DNA of 64,000 nucleotides from NCBI RefSeq assembly GCF_024519435.1, contig NZ_JALJRZ010000001.1:682001-746000 (forward strand), read 5' to 3'. This stretch comes from Terrabacter sp. Ter38 (GTDB taxonomy: Bacteria > Actinomycetota > Actinomycetes > Actinomycetales > Dermatophilaceae). Shown in pieces: positions 47,613 to 59,837 of the stretch. Each line of letters begins with the position of its first letter. Position 1 is the stretch's first letter. The notes under the pieces are model-generated. The model did not search any database and was not told the DNA's origin. It saw nothing but the letters and a program-made list of their open reading frames with translations. The position numbers were made by a program, and so were the translations under genes.

Positions 47613-48272
47613 GTGAGCGACGACGTCATCTGGATGCGGCCGGACCACTCCACCGTGGGCCGACCGGCACGCCTGACGCGTGAGGCCCTGACGCGGGCAG
47701 CTGTCCGCGTGGCCGATGCCGAAGGTCTGGCAGCCGTGACCATGCGCAGCATCGCCTCGGAGCTGGGCACCGGAGGCGGCTCGCTGTACCGGCACGTGAC
47801 CGGCCGCGACGAGCTGGTCGATCTCATGGTCGACCACGTCGCCGGTGAGTACGTGCTCGAGGCACCGACGGGAGACGCGATTGCGGACCTGACCGCGCTC
47901 GCGCTGCAGGGACTGGCCATCCACCGACGCCATCGCTGGCTCGGCGACGTCGGGGCGACACCGGTCCTCGGGCCCCATGGCCTCGCCTTGACCGAGCACG
48001 TCCTGACGGTGCTCGAGAGACACCCGGCCGCCGACGGTCGGAAGCTCGTGGCCTTCGCGACGATGAACGCCCTCACGACCGCCTACGCCAGGTCAGGCCA
48101 CAGCGACCAGGACCCGGCGCGCGCCCGGGGGCAGGCAGCCTACGTCGCGCACCTCGTCGCCGAAGGACGCCTCCCGCGCCTTGCCGCTCTGCGTCCGGAG
48201 GTCGGCGTCGAGCCCGACGAGGTCTTTCCGGTCATGCTGCGGAGGGTCCTGCGAGGGCTGCTCGACGACTGA
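47613..48272 (+). CDS. TetR-family regulator next to the glycosyltransferase
   Basis: 219 aa with helix-turn-helix LAAVTMRSIASELGTGGGSLYRHV and a helical C-terminal effector domain. GTG 47613 lies 6 nt after GAGACT (47601-47606), so it may be leaderless from its own promoter, or co-transcribed with the upstream gene (52-bp gap). Confidence 0.85.
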   Translation: MSDDVIWMRPDHSTVGRPARLTREALTRAAVRVADAEGLAAVTMRSIASELGTGGGSLYRHVTGRDELVDLMVDHVAGEYVLEAPTGDAIADLTALALQGLAIHRRHRWLGDVGATPVLGPHGLALTEHVLTVLERHPAADGRKLVAFATMNALTTAYARSGHSDQDPARARGQAAYVAHLVAEGRLPRLAALRPEVGVEPDEVFPVMLRRVLRGLLDD

Positions 48273-48333
48273 CGCGACGCCTCGCACTCCCCCGGTTTTA
48301 GGTATCCGCGCTGACCTCAAACCAGTGAGTCGC

Positions 48334-49353
48334 TCAGTCGCGCCGTCTGCCGCGCCGTTCGAGGACGTAGCGGCGCAGGACGTTGCGCGCCGTGCCCCAG
48401 ATGCCGTGACGGAAGAGCAGGACGATGACGACGAAGATCGTGCCGGTGATGAGGCCGATGCCCTCGAAGCCGGAGCTCGCGAGATAGTCCTCCAGCGTCA
48501 CGACGACGCCCGCGCCGACGAGGCCACCCCAGAGCGTGCCGATGCCGCCGAGGACCGTGATCAGCACGACCTTGCCCGACGTCGTCCACATCAGCTCCTG
48601 GAGCGACGCGAACTGGTGGCTGACCGCGAAGACGCCGCCGGCGAGGCCGGCGAGGCCGGCCGAGATGATGAACACCGTGATCTTGTAGCGCTCGACGTCG
48701 TAGCCGAGGGCTCGCGCCCTGGCCGGGTTGTCGCGCACGGCCGTCAGCACCCGGCCGAAGGGCGAGTTGACGACGCGCCACGCGACGAGGATGCCGACGA
48801 GGATCATCGCGGCGCCGACGTAGTAGAAGTAGAACGGGTCGGTCTCGACGAGCTCGATGCCGAAGAAGTTGCGCGGGATGCCCTGGAGGCCGTTCTCGCC
48901 GCCCGTGAGGTCACGCGCCTGGTTGGCGATGAAGTAGAGCATCTGCGCGAAGGCCAGGGTGACCATGGCGAAGTAGATGCCGGTCCGCCGCACCGAGAGG
49001 TAGCCGATCGGCCACGCGATGAGCATCGCGAAGACGGCGCCCCCGATGACGGCGACGGGGAACGGCACGCCCCAGTGGGTGGCGATGAGGCCCGTGCAGT
49101 ACGCCGAGCCACCCCAGAACGCGGCGTGGCCGAAGCTGAGCAGCCCCGTGAAGCCGAGGAGCAGGTCGACGCTGATCGCGAAGAGCCCCCAGCAGAGGAT
49201 GTCCATCGCGACGGGCGGGTAGATCCAGTACGGCAGCATCACGAGCACGGCGAGGCCGGCCAGGAGCATGACGTAGCGCAACGGGTTGCGCCGCGACAGG
49301 ATCGAGGGCTGGGCCAGGTCGACGTCGACCTTGGCGGTCATCTGCTCGCTCAT
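48334..49353 (-). CDS. livM: Branched-chain amino acid-type ABC permease LivM
   Basis: 339 aa, about 9-10 membrane segments, with the family pattern LLGFTGLLSFGHAAFWGGSAY and VRDNPARARALGYDVERYK (EAA-like loop contacting the ATPase). ATG 49353 overlaps the livH stop (ATGA) and has GGAGGAGG upstream. Last gene of the transporter operon. Confidence 0.9.
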   Translation of the reverse strand: MSEQMTAKVDVDLAQPSILSRRNPLRYVMLLAGLAVLVMLPYWIYPPVAMDILCWGLFAISVDLLLGFTGLLSFGHAAFWGGSAYCTGLIATHWGVPFPVAVIGGAVFAMLIAWPIGYLSVRRTGIYFAMVTLAFAQMLYFIANQARDLTGGENGLQGIPRNFFGIELVETDPFYFYYVGAAMILVGILVAWRVVNSPFGRVLTAVRDNPARARALGYDVERYKITVFIISAGLAGLAGGVFAVSHQFASLQELMWTTSGKVVLITVLGGIGTLWGGLVGAGVVVTLEDYLASSGFEGIGLITGTIFVVIVLLFRHGIWGTARNVLRRYVLERRGRRRD

Positions 49354-50219
49354 GCGACCTCCTCCCGTCCGAAGAGCCCCGAGGGCCGGACGAGAACGAC
49401 GAGCGCCATCAGCACGAAGATGACGATCTGGGCGTACGTGGGGGCGTAGGCGATGCCGTAGGCCTCGACGAGTCCGACGAGGAAGCCAGCGACCACCGCC
49501 CCGAGGATGGATCCGAGGCCGCCGATGACGACGACGGCGAAGAGGATGATGATGAAGTTGCTGCCCATCTCGGCGGTGATGGCGCGGGTCGGCGCCGCGA
49601 GCACACCAGCGAGGCCCGCGAGCGCGATGCCGAAGCCGAAGACGGGCGTGACCCAGAGCCCCACGTTGATGCCGAGGGCCCGGGTCCGGTCGGGCGCCTC
49701 GGTCGCGGCGCGCACGATCATGCCGATGCGCGTCTTCGTCAGCAGCAGCCCGACGGCGACGCACACGACGACCGAGAAGAGACAGGCGAAGATCGCGTAG
49801 ACCGAGAGGTTGACCGACCCGACCGAGACCTGGCCACCGAGTCCGGCGGGCACCTGGTAGGGCAGGCCCGAGACGCCGTAGCGCTGTTTGACCGCCTCGA
49901 CGATCACCAGCGTGAGCCCGAACGTCAGCAGGAAGTTGTAGAGCGGGTCGAGCTCGAGCAGCCAACGCACGAGCAGGCGCTCCATGAGCACGCCGAACCC
50001 GAACATGAGGATCGGGACGATGACGAGCGCGGCCCAGAAACCGACGTTCAGCTCGGCGAGCAGGACGGCTGACAGGACGGCGCCGAGCATGTAGCAGGCG
50101 CCGTGGGAGAAGTTGACGACCCCGAGGACGCCGAAGATGACGGCGAGGCCCAGCGCGGACAGCGCGTAGAAGCCGCCGGCGGCGAGCCCCTGGAGGGTGT
50201 ACTGGATGAATTCGCTCAT
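49350..50219 (-). CDS. livH: Branched-chain amino acid-type ABC permease LivH
   Basis: 289 aa, about 8 membrane segments; FGVLGVVNFSHGACYMLG and ATEAPDRTRALGINV (EAA-like loop) are typical of LivH. ATG 50219. Preceded by a long hairpin that separates it from the binding-protein gene. Confidence 0.9.
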   Translation of the reverse strand: MSEFIQYTLQGLAAGGFYALSALGLAVIFGVLGVVNFSHGACYMLGAVLSAVLLAELNVGFWAALVIVPILMFGFGVLMERLLVRWLLELDPLYNFLLTFGLTLVIVEAVKQRYGVSGLPYQVPAGLGGQVSVGSVNLSVYAIFACLFSVVVCVAVGLLLTKTRIGMIVRAATEAPDRTRALGINVGLWVTPVFGFGIALAGLAGVLAAPTRAITAEMGSNFIIILFAVVVIGGLGSILGAVVAGFLVGLVEAYGIAYAPTYAQIVIFVLMALVVLVRPSGLFGREEVA

Positions 50220-50280
50220 GTCTCTCGCTCGGTTCGCGGTCGATCGGGCTGGGTGCCGCTGTCTGGACAGTCGCGCTGTG

Positions 50281-50330
50281 CCGTATGCCGTCCGGCGCGT
50301 CCTCGTGGACGCCACCGGACGGCATACCGG
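50281..50330 (-). terminator. Intercistronic hairpin between binding protein and livH
   Basis: GTATGCCGTCCGG (50283-50295) and its exact complement (50315-50327), with an inner GCGTCC/GGACGC pair and TCGT loop, form a 50-nt hairpin in the 140-nt spacer. It may act as a partial terminator or protect the upstream binding-protein mRNA. Confidence 0.65.
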
Positions 50331-50359
50331 CCCAGAGCGCTGGCTCCAGACGCCTGAGC

Positions 50360-51604
50360 TCAGCTCATCGAGCAGGCGGGGTTGGCCTCGCCGTAGGCCT
50401 CGGCGGCCGGGATCGTCTTCTGGATGTCCTCGTAGTCCCACTCCTCCGGGGCGGAGCTCTTGACCTTGGCGAGGTAGACGTCGTGGATGACGGCGTGGTC
50501 GGCCTTGCGGATCTCGCCGTTGCGCAGGAAGACGTCATCGATCTTCTTGCCCTCGAGCTTGCCGACGATGGCGTCGGCGTCGTCGGTACCGGCCTCCTGG
50601 ACGGCCTCGAGGTAGTTCATCGCGGCCGAGTAGTTCGCAGCATGGGCGAAGGACGGCCGGGTGTTCGTCTTCTCCTTGAAGCGGTCGGCCCACTTCTTGT
50701 TCTGCGCGTCGAAGTTCCAGTACCACGCGTCGGTGAACTGCGTGCCCGCGAACTGGTCGACACCGAGCGAGTGGATGTCGGTGATGAACATCAGGCCGAC
50801 CGCGAGCTGCACCTTGCCCTTGAGCGAGCTCTGGTTGAACTGCTTGACGAAGTTGATGAGGTCGCCGCCAGCATGCATGGAGCCGACGACGTCGGGGTTG
50901 CCCTCTCCGGCCTTGGTGATGAAGGTGGCGAAGTTGTCGCTCGGGAAGGGCGACGCGATCGACTGCCCGACGGTGCCGCCGTTCTTCGTGATCTCGGCGG
51001 TGAAGGACTTGTTCATGTCCTGGCCGAACGCGTAGTCGGGGTAGACGATGTTCCAGGTCTTGCCGCCCTCCTTGGTGATGGTGCCGGCGGTGCCGCGCGC
51101 GAGGACAGCGGTGTTGTAGGCCCAGTGGAAGGTGTACTTGTTGCAGCTCGCACCGGTCAGGGCCGTCGTGCCCGCACCGATGTTGATGTAGAGCTTCTTC
51201 TTGTTCTTGGCCTGTGTCGCGACGGCGAGGGCCGCGGCCGAGTTCGGCACGTCGAGGATGATGTCGGCCTTCTGGCGGTCGTACATCTCCTGCGCCTTGG
51301 AGTTGGCGATGTCGGCCTTGTTCTGGTGGTCGGCCGTGACGACCTCGATGTCCTTGGCGACGGCCTTGTCGCCGTACTTCGCCTTGTAGTCCTCGATCGC
51401 CATCTCGATGGCGACCTTGCTGTTGGGACCGGACAGGTCCTTGTAGACGCCCGACTGGTCGTTGAGCAGACCGATGACGACCTTGTTGTCGGTCAGCTTG
51501 CTCGAGCCGCCGGACTGGGGGCCGCCGGCCCCTCCGCACGCGGCGAGCGCGAGCGACGCGGTCGCGGCGATGGCGACGCTGCCCTGGACTGTCCTGCTAC
51601 GCAT
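50360..51604 (-). CDS. ABC transporter substrate-binding lipoprotein (Leu/Ile/Val-binding type)
   Basis: 414 aa, lipoprotein signal with lipobox LALAACGG (Cys about 23), then a type I periplasmic-binding fold (IGLLNDQSGVYKDLSGP). It would be anchored outside the membrane to feed LivHM. The ligand could be branched-chain amino acids, amides, urea or aromatics; sequence alone does not decide. ATG 51604 has AGGAGGGG upstream. Placed between livF and livH. Confidence 0.88.
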   Translation of the reverse strand: MRSRTVQGSVAIAATASLALAACGGAGGPQSGGSSKLTDNKVVIGLLNDQSGVYKDLSGPNSKVAIEMAIEDYKAKYGDKAVAKDIEVVTADHQNKADIANSKAQEMYDRQKADIILDVPNSAAALAVATQAKNKKKLYINIGAGTTALTGASCNKYTFHWAYNTAVLARGTAGTITKEGGKTWNIVYPDYAFGQDMNKSFTAEITKNGGTVGQSIASPFPSDNFATFITKAGEGNPDVVGSMHAGGDLINFVKQFNQSSLKGKVQLAVGLMFITDIHSLGVDQFAGTQFTDAWYWNFDAQNKKWADRFKEKTNTRPSFAHAANYSAAMNYLEAVQEAGTDDADAIVGKLEGKKIDDVFLRNGEIRKADHAVIHDVYLAKVKSSAPEEWDYEDIQKTIPAAEAYGEANPACSMS

Positions 51605-51728
51605 GTCCCCTCCTGGGGTTGTGACGAGATGTGACGGGTGTCTGACGGGTGTGACGGGATGACGCGAGGGCGTCGTGGTCGTGGCGTGGTGCGCCCGGCG
51701 CGTGCCGCGGCCGGGACGTGGGCGGGGG

Positions 51729-52520
51729 CTACATCCCGAGGTAGGTGAGCAGCTCTCCCTCGCGGGCCTTGAAGTCGTCGTTGCCGAGGTGCTCGACGAC
51801 CTTGCCCTGAGCGAGCAGGTAGTGCCGGTCGGCAACCGTCGAGGCGAACTTCACGTTCTGCTCGACGAGGAGCACGCCGACCCCCTGGCCCTTGATCTCG
51901 CGGATGATCTCGCCGATGCGCTGGACGATGACGGGGGCCAGTCCCTCGCTCGGTTCGTCGAGCAGCAGCAGCCGCGAGCCCATCCGCAGCACCCGGGCCA
52001 TGGCGAGCATCTGCTGCTCGCCGCCCGAGAGCTTCGTGCCGGGGAAGTCCCGGCGCTCGTCGAGCACGGGGAAGAACTCGTAGACCCGCTCGAGGGGCCA
52101 GGCGTCGGCGTGGACGACCGGCGGCAGCAGGAGGTTCTCGGCGACGGTGAGGCTCGCGTAGATGCCGCGGTCGTCGGGGACCCAGCCGATGCCGGCCCTG
52201 GCCCGGGCGTCGGCCGAACGCTTGACGAGGTCGGACCCGTCGAGCGTGATCGTGCCCTCGATCTGCCGGTGCAGGCCCATGACCGAGCGCAGCAGAGTCG
52301 TCTTGCCGGCTCCGTTGCGCCCGACGAGGGTGACGACCTCCCCGGGGGCCACGTCGATGCTGACGTCGGTGAGCACGCGGGCCTCGCCGTACCAGGCGGA
52401 GAGGCCGGACACCTCGAGCATCCGTGCTGTCCCGCGACCGGGGCTCCCGGGCTCAGGCGCACCGGCGCGGTCGGGCGCCGGCTGCTCCGTCGTCGTCGCG
52501 GCGGTCGTGTCGTCACTCAT
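51729..52520 (-). CDS. livF: ABC transporter ATP-binding protein LivF
   Basis: 263 aa with Walker A GRNGAGKTT, signature LSGGEQQ, Walker B LLLLDEPSEGLAP. The first 30 residues are Thr/Pro/Ala-rich and the conserved domain starts at MLEVSGLSAWYG, so ATG 52421 is an alternative start. ATG 52520 has GGAG 6 nt upstream and overlaps the livG stop. Confidence 0.92.
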   Translation of the reverse strand: MSDDTTAATTTEQPAPDRAGAPEPGSPGRGTARMLEVSGLSAWYGEARVLTDVSIDVAPGEVVTLVGRNGAGKTTLLRSVMGLHRQIEGTITLDGSDLVKRSADARARAGIGWVPDDRGIYASLTVAENLLLPPVVHADAWPLERVYEFFPVLDERRDFPGTKLSGGEQQMLAMARVLRMGSRLLLLDEPSEGLAPVIVQRIGEIIREIKGQGVGVLLVEQNVKFASTVADRHYLLAQGKVVEHLGNDDFKAREGELLTYLGM

Positions 52521-53268
52521 GGGCTGCTCCGAGGTATGCCGTGATGACCCGCTCGTCGGCGCGCACCTGCTCGTAGGGTCCCTCCGCGAGCACCTGCCCC
52601 GACTGGAGCACGGTGACACGGTCGGCGAGCGATCCGACGACATGCATGTTGTGGTCGACGAAGACGACGGTCCGGCCCTCGGCGAGCTGCTTGACGAGGG
52701 CGATGGTGCGGTCGACGTCCTCGATGCCCATGCCGGCTGTCGGCTCGTCGAGGAGCAGCAGCTTGGGGTCGAGGGCCATGGCGATCGCGAGCTCGAGCGC
52801 GCGCTTCTGGCCGTAGGCCAGCGACGAGGCGGGTGCCCCGGCCCGGTCCGCGAGGCCGACCTGCTCGAGCAGCTCCATGGCACGGTCCTTGAACGTGGCC
52901 ATGCGGGTGACCGAGCGCCACCACTGCTTGCCCATGCCGGTCGGGCTGGCGAGGGCCAGCTCGAGGTGCTCGCGCAGGGTCATCGCCTCGAAGAGGCTCG
53001 TGATCTGGAAGGAGCGCGCGATGCCGAGCGGCGCGATCTGCTCCGGGTCCTTGCCGGTGATGTGCTGACCGTCGAAGAGCACGGCGCCGGACGTCGGGGT
53101 CAAGAAGCCGGTGAGCAGGTTGAAGAGCGTGGTCTTGCCCGCACCGTTGGGTCCGACGAGCGCGTGGACGGTGCCGCGGGCGACCGTGAGGTCGACCTCC
53201 GACACGGCCCGGAAACCACGGAACTCCTTGGTCAGGGCCCTGGTCTCGAGCATCGGGGTACCCGTCAA
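52513..53268 (-). CDS. livG: ABC transporter ATP-binding protein LivG
   Basis: 251 aa, Walker A GPNGAGKTT, the LivG-type signature LAYGQKR, Walker B LLLLDEPTAGM. A TTG at 53268 lies 8 nt after AGGAGG and is the preferred start; ATG 53253 is possible. First gene of the livG-livF-binding protein-livH-livM operon. Confidence 0.92.
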   Translation of the reverse strand: MTGTPMLETRALTKEFRGFRAVSEVDLTVARGTVHALVGPNGAGKTTLFNLLTGFLTPTSGAVLFDGQHITGKDPEQIAPLGIARSFQITSLFEAMTLREHLELALASPTGMGKQWWRSVTRMATFKDRAMELLEQVGLADRAGAPASSLAYGQKRALELAIAMALDPKLLLLDEPTAGMGIEDVDRTIALVKQLAEGRTVVFVDHNMHVVGSLADRVTVLQSGQVLAEGPYEQVRADERVITAYLGAAHE

Positions 53269-53375
53269 GACCTGCACCTCCTCGTGCGTCGCGCTCGGGT
53301 GAGCGTGGTGTCGGGCCGCCCCGGCCGGTGTGACCGGCTGACGACGACTCCGGAAAGTCCGGGAAACTTCGGCAA

Positions 53376-53381
53376 AGCCTA
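53376..53381 (-). promoter_or_regulatory. Candidate -10 box of the Liv operon
   Basis: TAGGCT on the minus strand, about 108 nt before livG in the 273-bp ligA-livG spacer. Nearby, TCCGGAAAG and TCCGGGAAAC form a close direct repeat that could be a regulator site. Nothing else recognisable is in 53269-53541. Confidence 0.4.
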
Positions 53382-53541
53382 GGAGGGCTGCCCGCGGAAA
53401 GGACGGTGGGGACCCACACACCTGACGCGGTTCTGTGGGCTCGCGACACATGCGCGTCAGCCGCCGGACCGAGCGGGCGCGGGTGCGATCACGCGGACTC
53501 GCCGGGGTGCGAGCGGGTCCGACGAGGTCGGGCGGCACGGC

Positions 53542-55758
<2,217 letters not shown>

Positions 55759-55817
55759 TCACCGGGCGACCCAGCAGTGACAATGGGCCGGAGCCCGCCC
55801 CCTGCGAAGGAGCAGAG

Positions 55818-57329
55818 ATGACCAACCTCGCCGCCAACCTCACCGCCACCGCGGCACGCGTCCCCGACAAGGTGGGCATCAAGCTCGACCAGGTCGAGCT
55901 GTCGTGGTCGGCGCTGCACCGCGCGGCGGCGGCCGTGGCAGGCCAGCTGCGTGCGGCGGGACTCGAGCCCGGCGACCGGGTGTCCCTCATCCTCCCCAAC
56001 GTGCCGGCATACCCCGTCGCCTTCTACGGCACCCTGCTCGCGGGCGGCGTCGTCGTGCCGATGAACCCGCTGCTCAAGTCCGGCGAGATCCAGTACTTCT
56101 ACGAGGACAGCGGCGCCCGCTTCAGCTTCGTGTGGCCGGACTTCGCCGACGAGGCCGGGAAGGCTGCGGCCGAGACCGGCACCCGCCTCGTCGTGTGCGG
56201 CCCGATGGGACCGGCCGACGGCCAGTTCGACGCGTCCGAGACGGCGGGCCCTCCGGTGCTCGAGCCGGTCGAGTGCGCCGACGACGACACCGCCGTGATC
56301 CTCTACACGAGCGGCACCACCGGCAAGCCCAAGGGCGCCGAGCTGACGCACTTCAACCTGCACCGCAACGCCGAGCGCTCGGCCACCGACATCATGCAGA
56401 TCACCGAGGACGACGTCATCATGGGCTGCCTGCCCCTCTTCCACGTCTTCGGCCTCACGTGCGGGCTCAACACCTCCGTCCAGCGCGGCGCGACCCTGAC
56501 GCTCATCCCGCGGTTCGACCCGGCCAAGGCCATCGAGGTCCTCGGCCGCGACCACGTCACGATCTTCCAGGGCGTCCCGACGATGTATGCCGCGATCCTC
56601 CACCACCCGAACGCCGACGAGGCCGACACGAGCAGCCTGCGCACGTGCGCCTCGGGCGGATCGGCGATGCCAGAGGCCGTGATGAAGGCGTTCGAGGAGA
56701 AGTTCCACTGCCAGATCCTCGAGGGCTACGGCCTGTCCGAGACCTCCCCCGTCGCCTCGTTCAACATGCCCGACAAGCCCACGAAGCCGGGCACCATCGG
56801 CCGCGCCATCCCGGGCTGTGAGATGAAGCTCGTCGACCTCGAGGGCAACGACACCCCGGCGGGCGAGATCGGCGAGATCGCGATCCGCGGCGAGAACATC
56901 ATGAAGGGCTACTGGCACCGTCCCGAGGCCACGAAGGAGGCCATCCCGGACGGGTGGTTCCGCTCGGGCGACCTCGCCACCGTCGACGACGAGGGCTACT
57001 ACACGATCGTGGACCGCAAGAAGGACATGATCATCCGCGGCGGCTTGAACGTCTACCCGCGCGAGGTCGAGGAGGTGCTGTACACGCACCCCGAGGTGCT
57101 CGAGGCCGCGGTCGTGGGCGTCCCCGACGACCTCATGGGCGAGGAGGTCGGTGCCGCCGTGGTGCTGCGCCCCGGCTCGACGGCCACGCTCGAGGACGTC
57201 CAGAACTACGTCAAGGAGCGCCTGGCGGCCTACAAGTACCCCCGCCGCATCTGGTCGCTCGACGAGCTCCCGAAGGGCCCCACGGGCAAGATCCTGCGTC
57301 GCGAGGTGCGTCCGCGGACCACGTCCTGA
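55818..57329 (+). CDS. Long-chain fatty acid-CoA ligase-like AMP-binding enzyme
   Basis: 503 aa adenylate-forming enzyme: the P-loop-like [26 protein letters not shown], the hinge region with [21 protein letters not shown], and the catalytic C-terminal Lys in [10 protein letters not shown]. The acyl substrate is not determined. AAGGAG lies upstream of ATG 55818; GACAAT is a possible -10 further up. Confidence 0.9.
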   Translation: MTNLAANLTATAARVPDKVGIKLDQVELSWSALHRAAAAVAGQLRAAGLEPGDRVSLILPNVPAYPVAFYGTLLAGGVVVPMNPLLKSGEIQYFYEDSGARFSFVWPDFADEAGKAAAETGTRLVVCGPMGPADGQFDASETAGPPVLEPVECADDDTAVILYTSGTTGKPKGAELTHFNLHRNAERSATDIMQITEDDVIMGCLPLFHVFGLTCGLNTSVQRGATLTLIPRFDPAKAIEVLGRDHVTIFQGVPTMYAAILHHPNADEADTSSLRTCASGGSAMPEAVMKAFEEKFHCQILEGYGLSETSPVASFNMPDKPTKPGTIGRAIPGCEMKLVDLEGNDTPAGEIGEIAIRGENIMKGYWHRPEATKEAIPDGWFRSGDLATVDDEGYYTIVDRKKDMIIRGGLNVYPREVEEVLYTHPEVLEAAVVGVPDDLMGEEVGAAVVLRPGSTATLEDVQNYVKERLAAYKYPRRIWSLDELPKGPTGKILRREVRPRTTS

Positions 57330-57487
57330 GCCGCCCCCCGACCCTGCGACACGCAGGAGTTTGGACTCGCCGTACGTTTTGGCGTATTGGGCGGGATCGG
57401 TGACACTGGAGCAGGGTCACTATCGACGTGCCGCACCCCGTCCCGCCCTGGGACGCCCGGCGTCACGTCTGCGAAGGGTATTCACGC

Positions 57488-58720
57488 GTGAAGTTGAGCA
57501 TCCGTTCCGCCGCAGTCTCGGGGATGGCCGTCCTGGCCATGCTCGGCGTCACGGCCTGCAATGCCACCGCCACGGCCGAGAACGGCAAGCCCGCGGGCTC
57601 CTCATCGGCCACCGCTGGTGGCACGACGTCGGCTGCACCCACGCCGACCACCGACCCGGTGGTCTTCAAGACGACCCCGGGCGACGAGTCCGAGGACGTC
57701 TCCGTCGACACGCGGGTCACCGCCTCGGCCGAGAAGGGCACGCTCAAGAAGGCCTCGCTCTCGTACAAGAGCAAGAAGGGCAACCGCATCCCCGTCGACG
57801 GCACCCTCGACGGCGGCACGTGGACCGCGTCCGACCTGCTCGAGCCCGGCGTCAAGTACACCCTCGACCTCACGGCCGAGGACTCCGACGGCAAGACCAC
57901 GGAGGCGACGGAGACGTTCCGCACCGCGAACCTCACGCTCGACGACCAGGTCTACGTCGCCGTCTCCCCGCGTGACGGAGGCACCGTCGGCATCGGCATG
58001 CCGGTCGTCGTCCGCTTCGACCTCCCGGTCGTCGACAAGGCGAGCTTCGAGAAGCACATGAAGGTGACCTCGACCCCCGCCCAGGCCGGGTCCTGGTACT
58101 GGCTCAGCTCGCGCGAGGCGCACTGGCGTCCCAAGACGTACTGGAAGGCCGGCACCAAGGTGCACGTCGAGGCCGACCTCAACGGCGTGCCCGCCGGCGC
58201 CGACCGTTACGGCCAGATGAGCCGCACGTCGGACTTCACGATCGGCCGCGCGGTCGTGGCCAAGGTCAACCTCAAGACGGACCAGCTGGACCTCTTCATC
58301 AACGGCAAGTGGACCAAGCGCATCCCCGTCACGGGTGGTCGTCCCGGCTTCGTCACCCGCTCGGGCGTCAAGGTCATCATGGACAAGCAGACCAACATCA
58401 CGATGCGTGCCGAGACCATCGGCCTGAAGAAGGACGACCCGAACTACTACGCCGACACCCCGGTGAAGTACGCCATGCGTGTCACGAACTCCGGTGAGTT
58501 CCTGCACACGGCGCCGTGGTCGGTCGCCGACCAGGGCAAGCGCAACGTCAGCCACGGCTGCACGGGCATGAGCGATGCCAACGGCCAGTGGCTCTTCGGC
58601 CAGATGCAGATCGGCGACGTCGTCGAGACGACGGGCACCACCCGTCCGATGACGATGGGCAACGGCTACTCGGACTGGAACCTCAGCTGGGCCAAGTGGG
58701 CCGCGGGCTCCGCGCTCTGA
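57488..58720 (+). CDS. L,D-transpeptidase lipoprotein
   Basis: 410 aa. Lipobox LGVTACNA (Cys about residue 24), a Ser/Thr/Ala linker, two Ig-like domains (the LdtMt2-type layout) and a C-terminal YkuD catalytic domain with the catalytic Cys in NVSHGCTGM. It should form 3-3 peptidoglycan cross-links on the outer face of the membrane. GTG 57488 has GAAGGG 9 nt upstream. Confidence 0.92.
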   Translation: MKLSIRSAAVSGMAVLAMLGVTACNATATAENGKPAGSSSATAGGTTSAAPTPTTDPVVFKTTPGDESEDVSVDTRVTASAEKGTLKKASLSYKSKKGNRIPVDGTLDGGTWTASDLLEPGVKYTLDLTAEDSDGKTTEATETFRTANLTLDDQVYVAVSPRDGGTVGIGMPVVVRFDLPVVDKASFEKHMKVTSTPAQAGSWYWLSSREAHWRPKTYWKAGTKVHVEADLNGVPAGADRYGQMSRTSDFTIGRAVVAKVNLKTDQLDLFINGKWTKRIPVTGGRPGFVTRSGVKVIMDKQTNITMRAETIGLKKDDPNYYADTPVKYAMRVTNSGEFLHTAPWSVADQGKRNVSHGCTGMSDANGQWLFGQMQIGDVVETTGTTRPMTMGNGYSDWNLSWAKWAAGSAL

Positions 58721-58745
58721 GCTGATCGACCGAGCTCACCGAGCA

Positions 58746-58775
58746 GAGCCGGCCTCCCTTCGGGGTGGCCGGCTC
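58746..58775 (+). terminator. UUCG-capped terminator of the L,D-transpeptidase
   Basis: GAGCCGGCC and GGCCGGCTC arms with an inner CCC-TTCG-GGG (one T-T mismatch) form a hairpin with a stable TTCG loop, 25 bp after the stop. Confidence 0.8.
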
Positions 58776-58808
58776 TTGCCGTTCGGGGCGGGGAGCCCCC
58801 GGCGACGG

Positions 58809-59789
58809 TCAGCCGGCGCTGCGCTCCTCGAGCTCGCGAGCGGTCTCCACGGCGGCCCGCTGCACCGCTCTCGCGACCTCCGGTGAGGCGGTGGCCAGGC
58901 CGCACGCGGGGGTCACGACGACGTCCGCGAGCGACCGGAGCGGCAGCCCGGTCCGCGTCCAGACCCCGACGAGGTCAGCGGCCAGGTCCTGCGGTCGCGT
59001 CCGGCTCCCGTCGGTGGGCACGACACCGGCATGGAGGCGTATGCCGTCCTCGACCGCGACGGCGACGCCCTCCCACTCGCGGGGGCGCAGCAGGGAGGTG
59101 TCGAGCGACAGAGCAGTCGGCTCGGTGGCCCGCAGGAGTGGCAGGGGCGGGCTGGCCGCACAGCAGTGCACGACCGTCTCGCCGTCGTGCGCGCGGAGCA
59201 CCGTCATCAGGCCGGCCGCGGCCACCTGGGGGTCGAGGCTCGGCAGACGGCCGAAACCCGACGAGGTCGGCAGCCGGCCCGCGAGCACGGTCGGCAGGCT
59301 GGGCTCGTCGACCTGGAGCACGACCTGCGCCCCGGGGACGAGGCTGCGCACGGCTGCGACGTGGAGGCGTACGCCCTCGGCGAGCGACTCGACGAGGTCA
59401 CGGCTGGCGCCGTCGTCGACGATGACGCGCTCGCCGCGCGAGAGCCAGACGTTGGCAGCGAGGGTCCATGGCCCGACGACCTGGAGCTTGAGCGCCCCGG
59501 TGTGCCCGTCGTAGGCCTCGGCGAGCTCGTCGAGGTCCTCGCGGAGCATCGCTGCCGTGCGCGACGCGTCACGTCCGGGGCGGTCGACGAGGCGCCAGCC
59601 GACGGGCTGGAGGTCGACGGGCAGCTCGACGAGCAGGCCCGCCGTGCGCCCGACCATGTCGCCGCCCGGACCCCGTGCGGGCAGCTCGGGGAGGTAGGGC
59701 AGGTGGCCGTCCAGGATCTCGCGCACCTGCCGCACCGCGTCGCGCACCGAGGTGCCGGGCCATGAGCCGATGCCGGTAGCGAGAGTCAC
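58809..59789 (-). CDS. MetE-like (UROD/cobalamin-independent methionine synthase fold) protein
   Basis: 326 aa, about the size of one MetE barrel. TGIGSWPGT at the N-terminus, QVDEPSLPTVL, and Cys/His positions VHCCA and TPACGLA match the zinc-site strands of MetE C-terminal domains. It corresponds in place to Rv3015c of M. tuberculosis (between ligA and mnmA). Whether it methylates anything is unknown. GTG 59789 lies 6 nt after TAGGCT (59796-59801 minus), so it is leaderless. Confidence 0.8.
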   Translation of the reverse strand: MTLATGIGSWPGTSVRDAVRQVREILDGHLPYLPELPARGPGGDMVGRTAGLLVELPVDLQPVGWRLVDRPGRDASRTAAMLREDLDELAEAYDGHTGALKLQVVGPWTLAANVWLSRGERVIVDDGASRDLVESLAEGVRLHVAAVRSLVPGAQVVLQVDEPSLPTVLAGRLPTSSGFGRLPSLDPQVAAAGLMTVLRAHDGETVVHCCAASPPLPLLRATEPTALSLDTSLLRPREWEGVAVAVEDGIRLHAGVVPTDGSRTRPQDLAADLVGVWTRTGLPLRSLADVVVTPACGLATASPEVARAVQRAAVETARELEERSAG

Positions 59790-59837
59790 CGCGCCAGCCT
59801 AGGCGCACGGGGCGCGGGGCCGAGACCGCGAGGTGGG

